A stretch of 64,000 nt of DNA, taken from Lineus longissimus. Its lineage: Eukaryota > Nemertea > Pilidiophora > Heteronemertea > Lineidae. Positions within the stretch are counted from its first letter, which is position 1. The number at the start of each line of letters is the position of its first letter. Both the position numbers and the translations under genes were made by a program. Where the stretch lies: assembly GCF_910592395.1 (NCBI RefSeq), contig NC_088309.1, positions 2,916,501-2,980,500 of the forward strand, read 5' to 3'. This document shows positions 11,201 through 22,700 of this stretch, piece after piece. The notes below the pieces were generated by a model, which saw only the letters and a list, made by a program, of their open reading frames with translations, had not been told where the DNA came from and made no database searches.

Positions 11201-14200
11201 CAGGACATGATATTTGATCCCGGTGGTCTCGTTATAGTCCCAGACCCAATAATCAGGCTGACGGTCTCCATCTTCATCGATCACTACAAAACCTGTTATA
11301 CCTGTTGGAGAAGAACATTTGTGATTACTGGGGGGCTTGAACTTCAATGAGAGACATATTTTTGATAGCCTCTTTAGCAACAACACTCATACATTCCCAG
11401 GAGATTTTGCTTGTGGCAGGGCGACGGGGACAACAGAGTGTCAAGCAATCTCCAGAATTGGTTCGATCGGATGGAAAGATAGAATGGCATGCCAACAAAT
11501 ACTTACCATTGAACTTAAGGCCCTTGGAAAGGTTGAACATTACCTCTCCATCTTGGTAGTCGAGGTTTTGTTCAATGGATTTATTGAGGAGCAGTCCATA
11601 AGTGTACATGCAGTCATACACATACATGGAGATGTAAGAACCCTAGAGTTTAAAAAATAATGCGAAAGTGAAAATTGGTAGACAAACAGAACGTGAGATA
11701 TTCTCTAGCATGTATGAGATCCTTTGAAGAATAGCGCATGTGTTCATGTCGTTATTCAGTATTCCATTGAAGAACACAAGAAGATACTTCGCAGCCCGAC
11801 CAATTCGAATCTTTGATGGTTCTCAATGCCGGCAGAAAATGCGTCGAGATTGGTGGGTTCAAAGCGCTCTGAGCGATGAAGCCGCATTCGATTTAGCGCT
11901 ACAGAAATCTCATCACCTGCGGATGTGATATACCTCTGGATATTCAGAGAAAGTTACCAAGTGAAGCGTATGTAATTAAGTTGCGACACAATTCCTCCCA
12001 ACGAGGAAAGAACCTGAAGCCATATGACACTGCTGTTAGGAAATTTGGGGAAGCCTTACCGTAAGATTGAGTTTCCTAGTCAGTTCGTAATTCCATGGTG
12101 GTTCAGCCATCCTGTCTGCGAGCTGGTCAGCTAACATCTTTTGGGTGAATTGTGGGTGCTTTGCATCATCACCCTTGGCCCAAGATACCTATATAGACGT
12201 GAATTAAAATACTAAGGACTCACGTCAACTTAAGATGAATGTGCTACTTAATGGCAGATTCCGACACCACAAGCTACCTTCACCTGGATGCTATTATGTA
12301 ATTTAACCTCTGTCTATAGTATTTTAATGCCGATAATTCAGCAGTACGTTGTCCCACCAAGACTTAAAAAGAATTCCAGAAGAATTGCTTACGTGCAGCA
12401 CATGTTTGTAAGCCTCCTTGGCTATAGTGTTGTTCGCATCATCTCCCTCCTTGAACCATGGCTTGTCCAGCGCTTGGTAGGCGAGAAGACCGTAAGTGAT
12501 GAAGATATATTCTCCTGAGGTCATCCCATTGGCGTGAGCACGTATCATGATCCGCCGAAGGTCAGGATTATTGCCGCATACCAGAACAACTAGGAAAGAT
12601 GAGCAAACCGATGAAGATTATCAGGTTCAGAGATGAAAAGTTCAATGGGGACCTTTAGATCGTCATGCCAGTTAAGATGCAATTCGTTAAGGCCAACACT
12701 CAGAACATCAAGAGGAAATCACTGATATTGGCATTTCAACAACAACTTTAAAGGCAACAGGACACCAAAACCCGATTATGCAGCCCAATATTGATAAGTT
12801 TTGTAACCATATTTCACCTCGAGCTCTTTCTTTGATCCTCTCAAGCACATTGTCAATATCATCATCTGTCTGTGCTTCGTCACTGTTCCAATACTTGCTC
12901 TCTGAAATCGTGATGTTGTACTGTTTCACACCAGCGTCTCTAAAGCCTCGCATCGCGTACAAACAAATACCTGAAAAAGAGAAATAGTTCCTCAAGAACA
13001 CTTTGTAAGACTTCCTGTATGCATTGGCCAATCACTAGCTCTCCATCATGCTTTCCACTGCTGTGGATGCGTGGCAGAGTTTCTGATTGGCAAATGCAGA
13101 CATGAAGTCCTAACAAACTGGTCAACGATGAAGGCCGCCGACTGGCTTAGTTTACTCGCGTTTAACTCAGGCGATTTCAAAGCCTTATATAAGCCTCAGA
13201 TGAAATGAGTGAGTAAAAGCTAGGGCGCCTGTTTGGAGAAGGAGGACAGTGACGCGCCCTTCGTTAACGGGACCAATAACTCACCAGAATTCCTATAGTA
13301 AACAGCACACGTGGTCCAGTTATAAAGTTGGAATATCTGGTACACTGTCAAACCAAACTTCTCACTGTCTCCCATGGTTCGAACTAGCGTGGTGAACGTG
13401 CTTTTGTCGTTGAGAGTGTAATCGGCAGCTCCCCATGAGATGAAAGGAATGTTGAAGTAGGATGCCAGCATCCCTGCCGGTGCAGCAACTGAAAGAAGTG
13501 AAATGTAAAAAGTTGAATTCGGGATACCTCAGGAAAGGATTTCTTGGAGAGCATTGCGGGTATGTAAATCTTCTCTTCAGTTCATTTTGATTCAGATTAT
13601 CCGTTTTGATTATAGCAGTATAACAGATATCTTTTGTATCTATGGGTTGAAATATGCAAGACGAGCATTTACATCGGATCGGAAGGGTTCCTAGTACAAT
13701 ATGTATACAAGACCTTTATAGAGAGAACTATGACATCGTTAATAGACACAAGGATAACTCAGATATCTATGTCAAAGAATATTTCCTATATAACGGGTGG
13801 TTTCCCATCATAAATAATCCCTCAACTTACGTGTTGACAATGATAATCCTATCATTGCATCATAGTGTTCCAGCCAGAGATTAGCCACTTTACCACTGGC
13901 ATCGGCAAATCCTGCTTCGTTTGTCGGGTAAAGCATTTGTTCAAATCTGCAACAGAGACATGAGAGGTGGTAAGAAAAAAACAATGTACATGACTGTCTA
14001 TTTGCTCAAGAACACTATTTAGCATCTCATTGATATTGGTCATGCTGTTTTTCCGAAAGGACACAATACGCAGCAGACATTTCATGACTTTGACATTTTT
14101 GGTTATTGTACAGCACTGAGCAATTTTTTATAGTTTTACTCGTGGCACAAGAAAATACAATATCAAAACCCTTATCGACCCTTATATACTTTAGATACTC

Positions 14201-14411
14201 ACGTGATGTTGACGTCATCTTGTATGACACTTTCATTACGTAACTGATCTAAGGCGAAAGAGACGGCTGCCGCAGTTCGTGAGTAACCCCATGGGCTTGC
14301 CAGATTCGTTTGGTTGCTGAAGAAGACGCCTAATCTCACATCGAGGCTCGCCGAAAGGGACATCAGGTGGGGCAAGATGAAGAGAATGTAAACTCCGTCC
14401 ACAGGTGCCAT
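5275..14411 (-). CDS. Receptor (membrane) guanylate cyclase, natriuretic-peptide-receptor type, 24 exons
   Basis: Makes cGMP from GTP at the plasma membrane, presumably on ligand binding. Exons: 14411-14203, 13946-13831, 13488-13285, 12970-12818, 12589-12393, 12188-12060, 11642-11507, 11301-11180, 10897-10789, 10636-10555, 10471-10375, 10049-9864, 9577-9473, 9223-9152, 8757-8595, 8353-8204, 7936-7756, 7480-7340, 7007-6815, 6606-6420, 6157-6074, 5905-5814, 5598-5522, 5320-5275. These sum to 3231 nt, giving 1076 aa, the usual length for the family. Signal peptide about 1-22, ANF-receptor ectodomain to about 440, membrane helix about 462-484, kinase-homology domain about 500-790, dimerisation helix about 805-860, cyclase about 865-1050. 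The kinase part is a pseudokinase (SHG for HRD at 651-653; DYG at 672-674). The cyclase keeps metal aspartates D877 and D921, guanine residues E917 and C988, and N995/R999, so it should be active. The ATG directly follows a splice acceptor AG, so an upstream non-coding exon is likely. The ligand is unknown. Confidence 0.95.
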
Positions 14412-14413
14412 CT

Positions 14414-16599
14414 GAAAGATTTACGTGAGGGCAAAGTTGTCATGAACGTACAGCCGACAAAGCTATACACAACCTGCAGCAACAATCTCTGATATATACT
14501 TTAGCCTTGGGCCTGATATAAGTGGCAATATCATAATTAAATGTAGCTATATATATAGCTAATGATCGCATGATGAGCTATGATGTTGTGCGGCTAATTT
14601 GAAAAAGTTTGGTGCGGAAGTCCTCCGGGTTACTCGGTCCCACCCATGCAGACACAGTAACAATCTAATCGATGGTGCGGAAAGGTACTGGAGCATAAAA
14701 ACACCGGCGGGGTGCTTTTTTAATTATAAGGAGCCGCGCATAACAGTCAATATAGATGTTGGGTTCTCTCAATTTTTTGTTCGGCACTATACTAATTAGC
14801 CCCGGTGAAGCAGACTTAAGCGCCGCGCAAACGAACACATCGCTGCGACCTGATTTGCGATTTGCGATAAACGCTGCTACATATATACAGTATTTGACAA
14901 AAACAAGAACGTCTGCAAGTAAAACTGGTAATCACTGGGTTTGATATTGATTTCAGGTCGCAGGCAGCTGCGATGACCACCGCAACCGAGCGATTTTTGT
15001 CGATCACCAACTCATTTTTTTATCTTGCATTATTTTGTAAGTTTATTCACGCGAATAATTCATGGTGTAAAATTAATTTGCCTCCTTTATATACATAGTA
15101 CTTGATGATATGAACTATTATGATTGAACGTCTATGTCATAGAGCGTTCGGAATCGATCCAGGTCTTTGAAGATTCTAAATATACTGACATCAATGAACA
15201 CTGACAATGCCCTGCGCTAAACATACGTTATGCAGGATATGAAACCGTAATTTGAAGTAAGTATGAAACATGGACGCTATGGATCAATCGATTAGAGACT
15301 AGAAAATATATTCTCTTGATTCACAGAACCAAGACCGGTTCTGACCATTCATCTTATAAAGACTAGTCCTTATTCATCATGAAGCTTTTCGTAGGCAATC
15401 GATCAAATTATTGGTGACATGGTTTAAGTCAATCTGGCCCCCGCCTGTCACCTTCCCCCAATATCAAACGTCCAGTGTCCCAGGGTAGAGTTTCTGAGAT
15501 CGTAGACGTGCCGATCTCAAAGCCTTACGTGTCAAGATGCTACCTATATATAGTCTTGTAGCTGGAAATTTGCGGGGAAACATAGGAATTAGCGCCAAAA
15601 TAATGAGGATCGCCTCAATGCGGGAGGTCGAACTCCCAGCCGGCGACAGTCCATCCCCCATCCTAGACAAGTCCAGTTTCTATGAAAGGGACGAGGTCCA
15701 ACCACTGCCTCCGGAAGGTACATTGCAGTTGACCAGGGTTGTGTTGCCAATCTCGTGGCTGATAACAAATGGACAAACAATAAAAACAACACAAAATCAT
15801 AACGCATCTCACATATATACCTTATTGAATTCAGGGCTGTGATGATCAGACAAATGTGTAATCCTTCATCCTCTCTTCTATCAATCTCGCGACAACCTCC
15901 AAAGACTCATTCTGATTTTAATGGTTCCATGATCCTATTATTTACTGTTCGTATAGCCAACCTGTAAGTCACTGTTTACCGTAAGTGCCCGGCGCTCCCG
16001 TGCGTCAGCGGGCATTCGATCCACTGTATTGTCACAGGTTGTGCTCCTCGCTGATTTTCCAATTTGCACTCAGACCATTCTGTGTTATATTGGCGGGTGT
16101 AAGATAACGGGATCTCTAGGGGAATACAGGGCAGCGGTGGAGGCAGGTGGGCCGTGTTGAGTTCGGTTACCAAGCTTATGGAACCTTCAGAAACCGTTGA
16201 CACGTACATCTATGATATCATTTCTGTTAAAAAGATCACATCACTGCATGTAACTCTGCACGATTTGCGTTAATGATATCCGGGACGCGGAACCGCATAT
16301 TGAGCAAAATGGTCATTGTGCTCAGTTAATCATTATAATTGTATCTATATAAATTCTGTAGCCTATATATACTTAGTAGTTCCCCAAATTCGCACGATGA
16401 GAAATGAAATAACTGCCGACACGGATTTACGGTTACTAAGGAAACGAACGCGGAATGAGCTGAGGTTTCCTTTAAATCAATGTTTCGGGCGAGCTTTAAA
16501 ACCGAGCTTCGAAGCAATCATCCTGACAGCATACACCATTGCCTCTCGGTCGGGGTAGGCCCTAGTATTTGTACGGCCCAGCTAGTGAGTCAATTTAAC
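14414..16599. other. Intergenic/5' flank of the guanylate cyclase, no gene recognised
   Basis: Only short shadow frames are present. It should contain the 5' non-coding exon and promoter of the cyclase, which I cannot place. An 11-bp perfect inverted repeat (14843-14853 with 14953-14963) frames about 100 bp and may be the remnant of a small transposon. Confidence 0.4.
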
Positions 16600-17000
16600 T
16601 TCAAAATCAATTAGCTACAGCCGGAACGCAGGAAAAACTGCGATAACTCCAATCAGACTGATCATGTCGCACGTGTAAGCACACGCGCCACCATTGGCAC
16701 AGCGTGTTGGTGCGCAGACCACGTCCTTGAAATCAGTGTCGCCATCTATCCTACAGAGGTCCAACCAACTCGCCTCTCGACAACCCACGACAATGGCGTC
16801 CAGACGTCGAGAGTGGAGCTCGTGATTCGTGCCAGAAAACCGCTTTGGACACCTGATACTGATCACTTCATGTGCTATTTTGAAATAAAGTTGATCTTTA
16901 ATGTGAAGGAGAAGGTTTTTGTGATTAACATACGTGTGGGGAATGCCGATTTTTGGAGTATTCTGGTGCTGAATCGGGTGAGTACTTGCACTTGGTTCAT
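16600..17000 (+). promoter_or_regulatory. CpG-rich segment, possible promoter/first exon of the zinc-finger gene
   Basis: This stretch is visibly richer in CG dinucleotides than its surroundings. It contains a CACGTG E-box near 16670, a CCAAT-type box near 16692, and a good splice donor (GTGAGTAC) starting near 16978. It lies between the divergent cyclase and zinc-finger genes, so it could serve either one. The assignment is inference only. Confidence 0.25.
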
Positions 17001-19157
17001 GCAGTTTTGACCTCGTCCTCGATCACTTGCCGACTTTGTCTCGAGGCGCTACACACTGCATGTATAATGTGCACTGCATGCGTGCTTGCAGCGGGATGTG
17101 ATGCGATGTACACAGCAGTCGGACAGTGCGGTACAGATGATGAGTGGGTGAACAGTAGGCCCTATATCATTTATCCATGATTATTTGTGGGTTCAGCTTA
17201 GTTGAAATAATCGGGCAGACTATAGTTTAGGGTGTCATACTATGGACATCATTCCTAATCATAGCCCCAGATGCCAGATGGGCAAACCAGTTGCATGTTG
17301 GAGGAAGCAGTTGACATGGTATGATGGTTCCGGTTGAGCACCACAGAAAAGAAAGCACAAGCAAACAAGACCGCATGTGCATGGTCAGATACCACGCGTT
17401 CTTTTGTTCGTTTTGTCTATGGGTATATATAATTGACATGTACCGGTAGGTTTGGGCTTTGCCTTTGAACGACCTTCTCTGATTGGTCACGCGGTGCAAT
17501 GATGGAACACAAAGTTCTCAGCATTTGAGGAGCTGCCGTGGAATGGTTTGATCTTAAAAGGGGCTCTGATAGTGACAAGTCATGCGTTTCATCGGAAACA
17601 AAGGCTCACCGCACTGACCGGTTCATGGCATTTTTTGCAGTATCTAATTTCTAAAGGTTTTAAGGCCTTCTGATGCATTTTGAGTGGACGCATTTGTTTT
17701 CTATGGGCAAGGTGATCCTGTGGTACATTTGGCCTTGGGATGAGACTGGGGCAGTGGATAATAACAAATATACATAACTTTACCCTATCAGTATCATATG
17801 TTGCCCGACATGTATGGGACTGGATTGGTGATATTTTTATTTGTCACATTAGTGCATTACTATTGGTGTATCTCTCACTCTCAAGTCTCCTCTGATTTGT
17901 GTCCTTGTCTGTGAGTGTGACTGTTATAAGGAATGTGGATAGCTGCATTTACCAACCATTGTATAGAATACTATAGATGACCAGCCATGCCTGCGTTACA
18001 AGAGCAGAGGGATCACCTCCTCTGTCACCTACTTTTTGTAGTTACACATACATGTATCCATTTGTTGGCACCCTCCCCCCTCCCTCCCCGATGACGGTTC
18101 AACCCATGCCATATTGGATGAATATAGCCCAATTTTCAGTCTGCTTTGTTTTGATCAAGATGTTATCTATCATTGTGATTTTAATCAATTAATGCGAGCC
18201 ATACGAACATTGTTGTATTTTTGAAATTGTGCAAATGTAGGCTACATAATGCATATGAAAGGTGACACATAGTCAGTGTTGTCTGCAGTGCATGTCTGTG
18301 GAACTCTGAATGCAGATTGAAGAAGACACATCACTGGTGTTGTCCGTTGAACTCTTACTGATAGTCACATGTACTGACATGACTGATGAGTGGCCATGTC
18401 ATGATGTCCAATTTCTGGTGTAGATGCCATGAGGTGTATGTCTGACTGGTATTGATTATTGTGTGGCACAGCAGGATGTTAGGCGGCATTGCTTTGTACA
18501 TGCTGTAAGGTTACTATTTCTCTGAACTGAGAGTCCTCACTCCTCCTTGGCAACCACTCCTTCCAATCCATACATCATGTACAATGCAGTATCCTTGCAA
18601 GTTCAGACTGTTGTTTGCACAGGCTATGGATGACTCACAGACACACAGGCATGGCATTGGCAACAGCTGCTTATGGAATCTTGAGTCTAAAGGATAAAGG
18701 CTTCTTCTGGAAAAACTGAGAAAATAAATTTGTTTTCTTCTCTTTGCTTAAAATTATTACGGTCTGCAAACCTGAACATTTCTGTGGCCATCTTTATTCT
18801 TATTTCACGGTTTTGTGAAATTGCAACTTTTGCATACCGGTACTTTTGATATAGTGTTTTGACAACCAAATACATTTTCACAATGATCTGTAAACATGAA
18901 AATAAAGGAACAAGTGGGTATTTGGCAACTCAAATTATTATTATCCACTGGAGTGTTTGGCGGGAAAATAGAGTTAAGATGCTTTCTGTGCCACTGCCCG
19001 TGTGACTGTCAGTGGATACATGTAATTTGAATCAAACTATACGCACTGCTATAGAGTGTGGTTTTCCAATCAGCAGGAAGTGCCTCAGTGGAATTCAGCT
19101 TTGAGGGTCACAGTGATGGTTGACTGACAAAAGTTTTTGGTTTCTCTATATTTTCAG
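17001..19157. other. Intergenic or first-intron DNA upstream of the zinc-finger gene
   Basis: AT-rich, with many TG/CA-rich short words and no convincing frame. It ends in a strong acceptor (pyrimidine run, then CAG) at 19155-19157, which suggests it is at least partly an intron of the zinc-finger gene. Confidence 0.4.
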
Positions 19158-19305
19158 ATGAACACCACTAGCTATCCTATGAGTACTTATACCAGTCATT
19201 CATCATGTTTATGGCTTCGTGGAAGAAGGGCACCTGCTCACTCTAGTCAAACCTGGGAAGGAAAAATCTCAGCCTGATTTATTCCTTGCTTCACGACATT
19301 TAGAA
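19158..19305 (+). other. Predicted 5' untranslated exon with a 39-codon upstream ORF
   Basis: Bounded by a strong acceptor (ending 19157) and a GTAAGT donor (from 19306). The exon begins with an ATG that opens a 39-codon frame closed by TGA at 19275-19277. The next acceptor, at 19747-19748, leads directly to the main start codon. If this exon is used, the upstream frame could reduce translation of the zinc-finger protein. Confidence 0.5.
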
Positions 19306-19750
19306 GTAAGTTTATGGAATTATTTTTCGGTCTTATTTACATGAAGGCAGAAAAAGTTGGTTTGGGTGATAACTGATGATGTTTGATTGTGCCTAGTTTA
19401 CTTGATTTTGAGAATGTCACTCAGCTATAAAAAAAACAGAAATATCCTACTAAGCATCTGACTGTTGACAAAAGTTTATACAGTTACTATCATACACTGT
19501 GGCTGGAAAAATGGAAAAATACTTGTGATTGATTCGAGGTAACTGTTTCTGCTGACTACTGCCTACTGGTATGTAAACACAAACATTTCCCCTCTGCATG
19601 CACTGCAGTAAGACTAAGAGCATTCAGAACAAAGGACTCCTCCTTTTACTTTTTCAAAACAAAGTCCTTCTACAGTCATGACAGTAATCCTTCTTGGGTA
19701 ACAAGCTTTGATCTCCATGGCAACTCTAACAGTAAGCTTTCCTTTCAGTG

Positions 19751-22700
19751 ATGGAGAAGGACCCTGATCAGCCCTCCAATGGCAGCAACGGTGAGCCTGA
19801 GGCTTCCATGGCAACAGATATTGCTGACGAAGCTAAAACGAAAAGGAAGTCTGCCTTCAGTCCAAGCCGCCCAACAGCTGTGGTGAATCGTCTCAAGACA
19901 CTGCTGGCAAACATGAAAAGGACGCACACGGAAAAAGCTGAAGGGGAGAGCGTTTCCATAGAAACAGGTCGTGTTTCCCCATCGTCTCCTAGCAATGATC
20001 CTATTCCTGTGGAACCTGATGTCAGTGATCGACCAAAAGTGCCTCTCAAGCAGCGCAGCTTCCTCAATCCATTTCTTGAGTTGACGGCTGCAGCTCAAGG
20101 CACCACAGAGGAGGAGGTTATGCGAAGTTCGCCTGATTTATTTGAGAATGTAACCGTGAAACAGGAGAAACAAGATTCCTCTGGTCAGTGTAGCCGGTCA
20201 TGTGGTCATTCAGGACTGTCAGATGAGAGCTCAGATGCTCTTACATCAAAGGTGCCTGCAGCTGATTGTTTGAAAGGTCAGTGGAGCGGAGAAATGCAGG
20301 AATCAGTAGCGCCGTCTGCTGAAAAATCACTTGAAAAAGCCAAAACCATGGCTGATTCTGAGAGCCAAGTGATTGATCATAATACGAGTGCTGATCAAGG
20401 TGAATCAAACTCGAGCAGTAAAGAAAAAGAGGTTGAATTAGGGAATTTTCTTTCAAGTGTTGTTGATGGGGTCGATGGGGATGATAGAGATTACAAACAA
20501 GTGCCTGCAGAACCAGAGGTAACCACAAGTAGTGCACAGTCCGTAAGTTGTGAGGATGCTCTTGATGCAATTGCGTCAAAACCAATAGCATCACTATTAG
20601 ATGGTAGAAATGACTCTGAAAATGCTGAGAAGACATTCTCTGCAATTCCTGAGATAGATCTACCTAATACCATTGTAGCAGACAGTCCAACCAACTTGGT
20701 AACTGCGGCAGTGAATGAAACTAATGCCATCTTGTCCAATGAAAAATCTGGTAATGAAATAACCTGCGGATCCCTCATCGAACCATCGGGTATGGATATT
20801 GCCAATAAACAGATGGATGTTGCTATGCCAAACCTAGAGCAAGATCAAAATAAAGAGAATGATAAAGGAACGTGTGGAATTGCAGATGAAAGGATGAATA
20901 GATATGGAACTGATTTTACGATGCCAAGCCAGCAGGATAAACAGGTGGAGGGAGAAATTAGTGGGAGAGCCGATATTAGGAAAGACAGAATTGCTGCTTT
21001 GCCAAACCAAGAGCAAGATAAACTTGAGGAGGGAGGATTGGGTGGGACTGCCATGGGTGGAATCGATGGACTACCAGTAAAAGATTCACTGAAGCACTTG
21101 AAGGAGAAATTTCCGCTGCTGTGGGAAGCAGCAGGAGGTGGGGAAGCCAATGAAAATATTGGGAGCGAACTAAATTCTGAGGACACAGCTCCTTTGGGGA
21201 TGGTGATGAGCAAAAGTCAAACATCAATTGAAACCAAAGAAAATTGCAGATTAGTAGCTTTGGACAAAAGTCATGATGATGTAAATCTGAAGGAAAATGC
21301 CATTGCATTTGATGATGCTGTTTCAGATGGTACTGTGGAAAACCAAGCAAATACCAGATTAGAGGAGCCTGAGGATACACTGGTGCCAGAGGATGGACAT
21401 GGGGAGTCTGATTGCTCAAATGGAAAGATTTCTAAAGTTTCCATATCAGATGACTCTGATGTAATGGCTGTTGATGACGATATCTCTAGACCACCTTCCA
21501 CAGCCGGGTCTGGGAGGTCTACAGGGACTGGAGGGAATCTAGTGGTGGAACAGGGGTCATCTAATCTTGTGGAGTTTAACAACACACACTTAGAATCAGG
21601 TGATTCCAAATTGCTAGCAGGGGATGATATCGGACTCAGTACCACCCTTAAAAGTCACTCGGCATCGGATTTGAAGGGCAGTGGGGATTCCTTGTCTGTG
21701 GCAAATGTTCCATTTCCTCGGTTAGAAACTGAAAAAACAAGCGAGAGCACAGGGACAGTTGAGCAGATGCATGTTATCGGTGCCTTGGATTCCAAGGAAA
21801 GCGAGGGTGTCATCCTAAAAAACACCTGTTCCAACAACAGACATTCAGAGAATCTGATGGACTCGAGTGATTTCTTGTCAATTAAGATTGCAGATGTTAA
21901 GAGCATGAATGTGGAAGAGTTTGAGAAGGTTGAATCTCCAGCTGGGGTAATTGCTGGCCGGCGAAGTTCTAGTATCGAAGCAGATCAGAGGAATCAAGGA
22001 CCAAGTCCAACGCCTAGCGATGGATCAGTTATAACGGTCTTGGGAGCCAGTGGACCTTCAGACAATATAAAAACAAATGATGTAATTGTCAAGTGCAAGT
22101 ACAAGAATGGAAAATATCATTGTTTGATGTGCAAATTCTCCATAACATTCTCCACATCATTTGCTGTTCATTTACATAAACACTTACATAAGTTGAACCA
22201 GATCTGCACAGTTTGTTGTCCTACTGGGTCTTCTCCGAAATCATTGAATGACTCTCCATTTAAAATCACATGTCCAGTTATCAAGTCCACAATGGATGCA
22301 TTGGAAAGAGCAAGACAGAAGAAAAGTTCTCAGTATTTGTCCCCCAAGTTGAGCGATAGTAGCTTTGCAGCGGCTTCCCCCCTTTCACTCTCGGGTTTTA
22401 CGCCTACTGAGAATATCCTTGAGCCAAACTATCCAGGGTCTGATCTGACTGTTATAAAGAGTGGGGAGTCCGCTGCTCATGTCAGCTTGGTCAGGGGGTC
22501 AATGGAAAGTGAGGAGGACTGCGTTGTCATATCAGGTACTGCAGTGGGACTCGAAGTGGAGGAGCCAGGTTCTGCTGAGCAGGTTATGGTGCCAGATATG
22601 CCATCAGTCGTGGTGGACTTGGCACCTAGTGAAGTTTCAAACAAGACAGTTAGCATAGAAGCGATTGGAGCTCCTTCTAAACCAATAATAGACATGTCTG

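Noticed and set aside
14843-14963. 11-bp inverted repeat framing about 100 bp
   Set aside because: Too short to call a transposon without family copies; kept only as a note on the intergenic region.
16615-16866. 83-codon minus-strand frame with several cysteines
   Set aside because: No start context, splice sites or family resemblance; lies in a CpG-rich promoter-like segment.
19748-19750. GTG as a start codon of the giant frame
   Set aside because: Its first base is the G of the splice acceptor AG. The ATG at 19751 is the first codon in the exon that fits.
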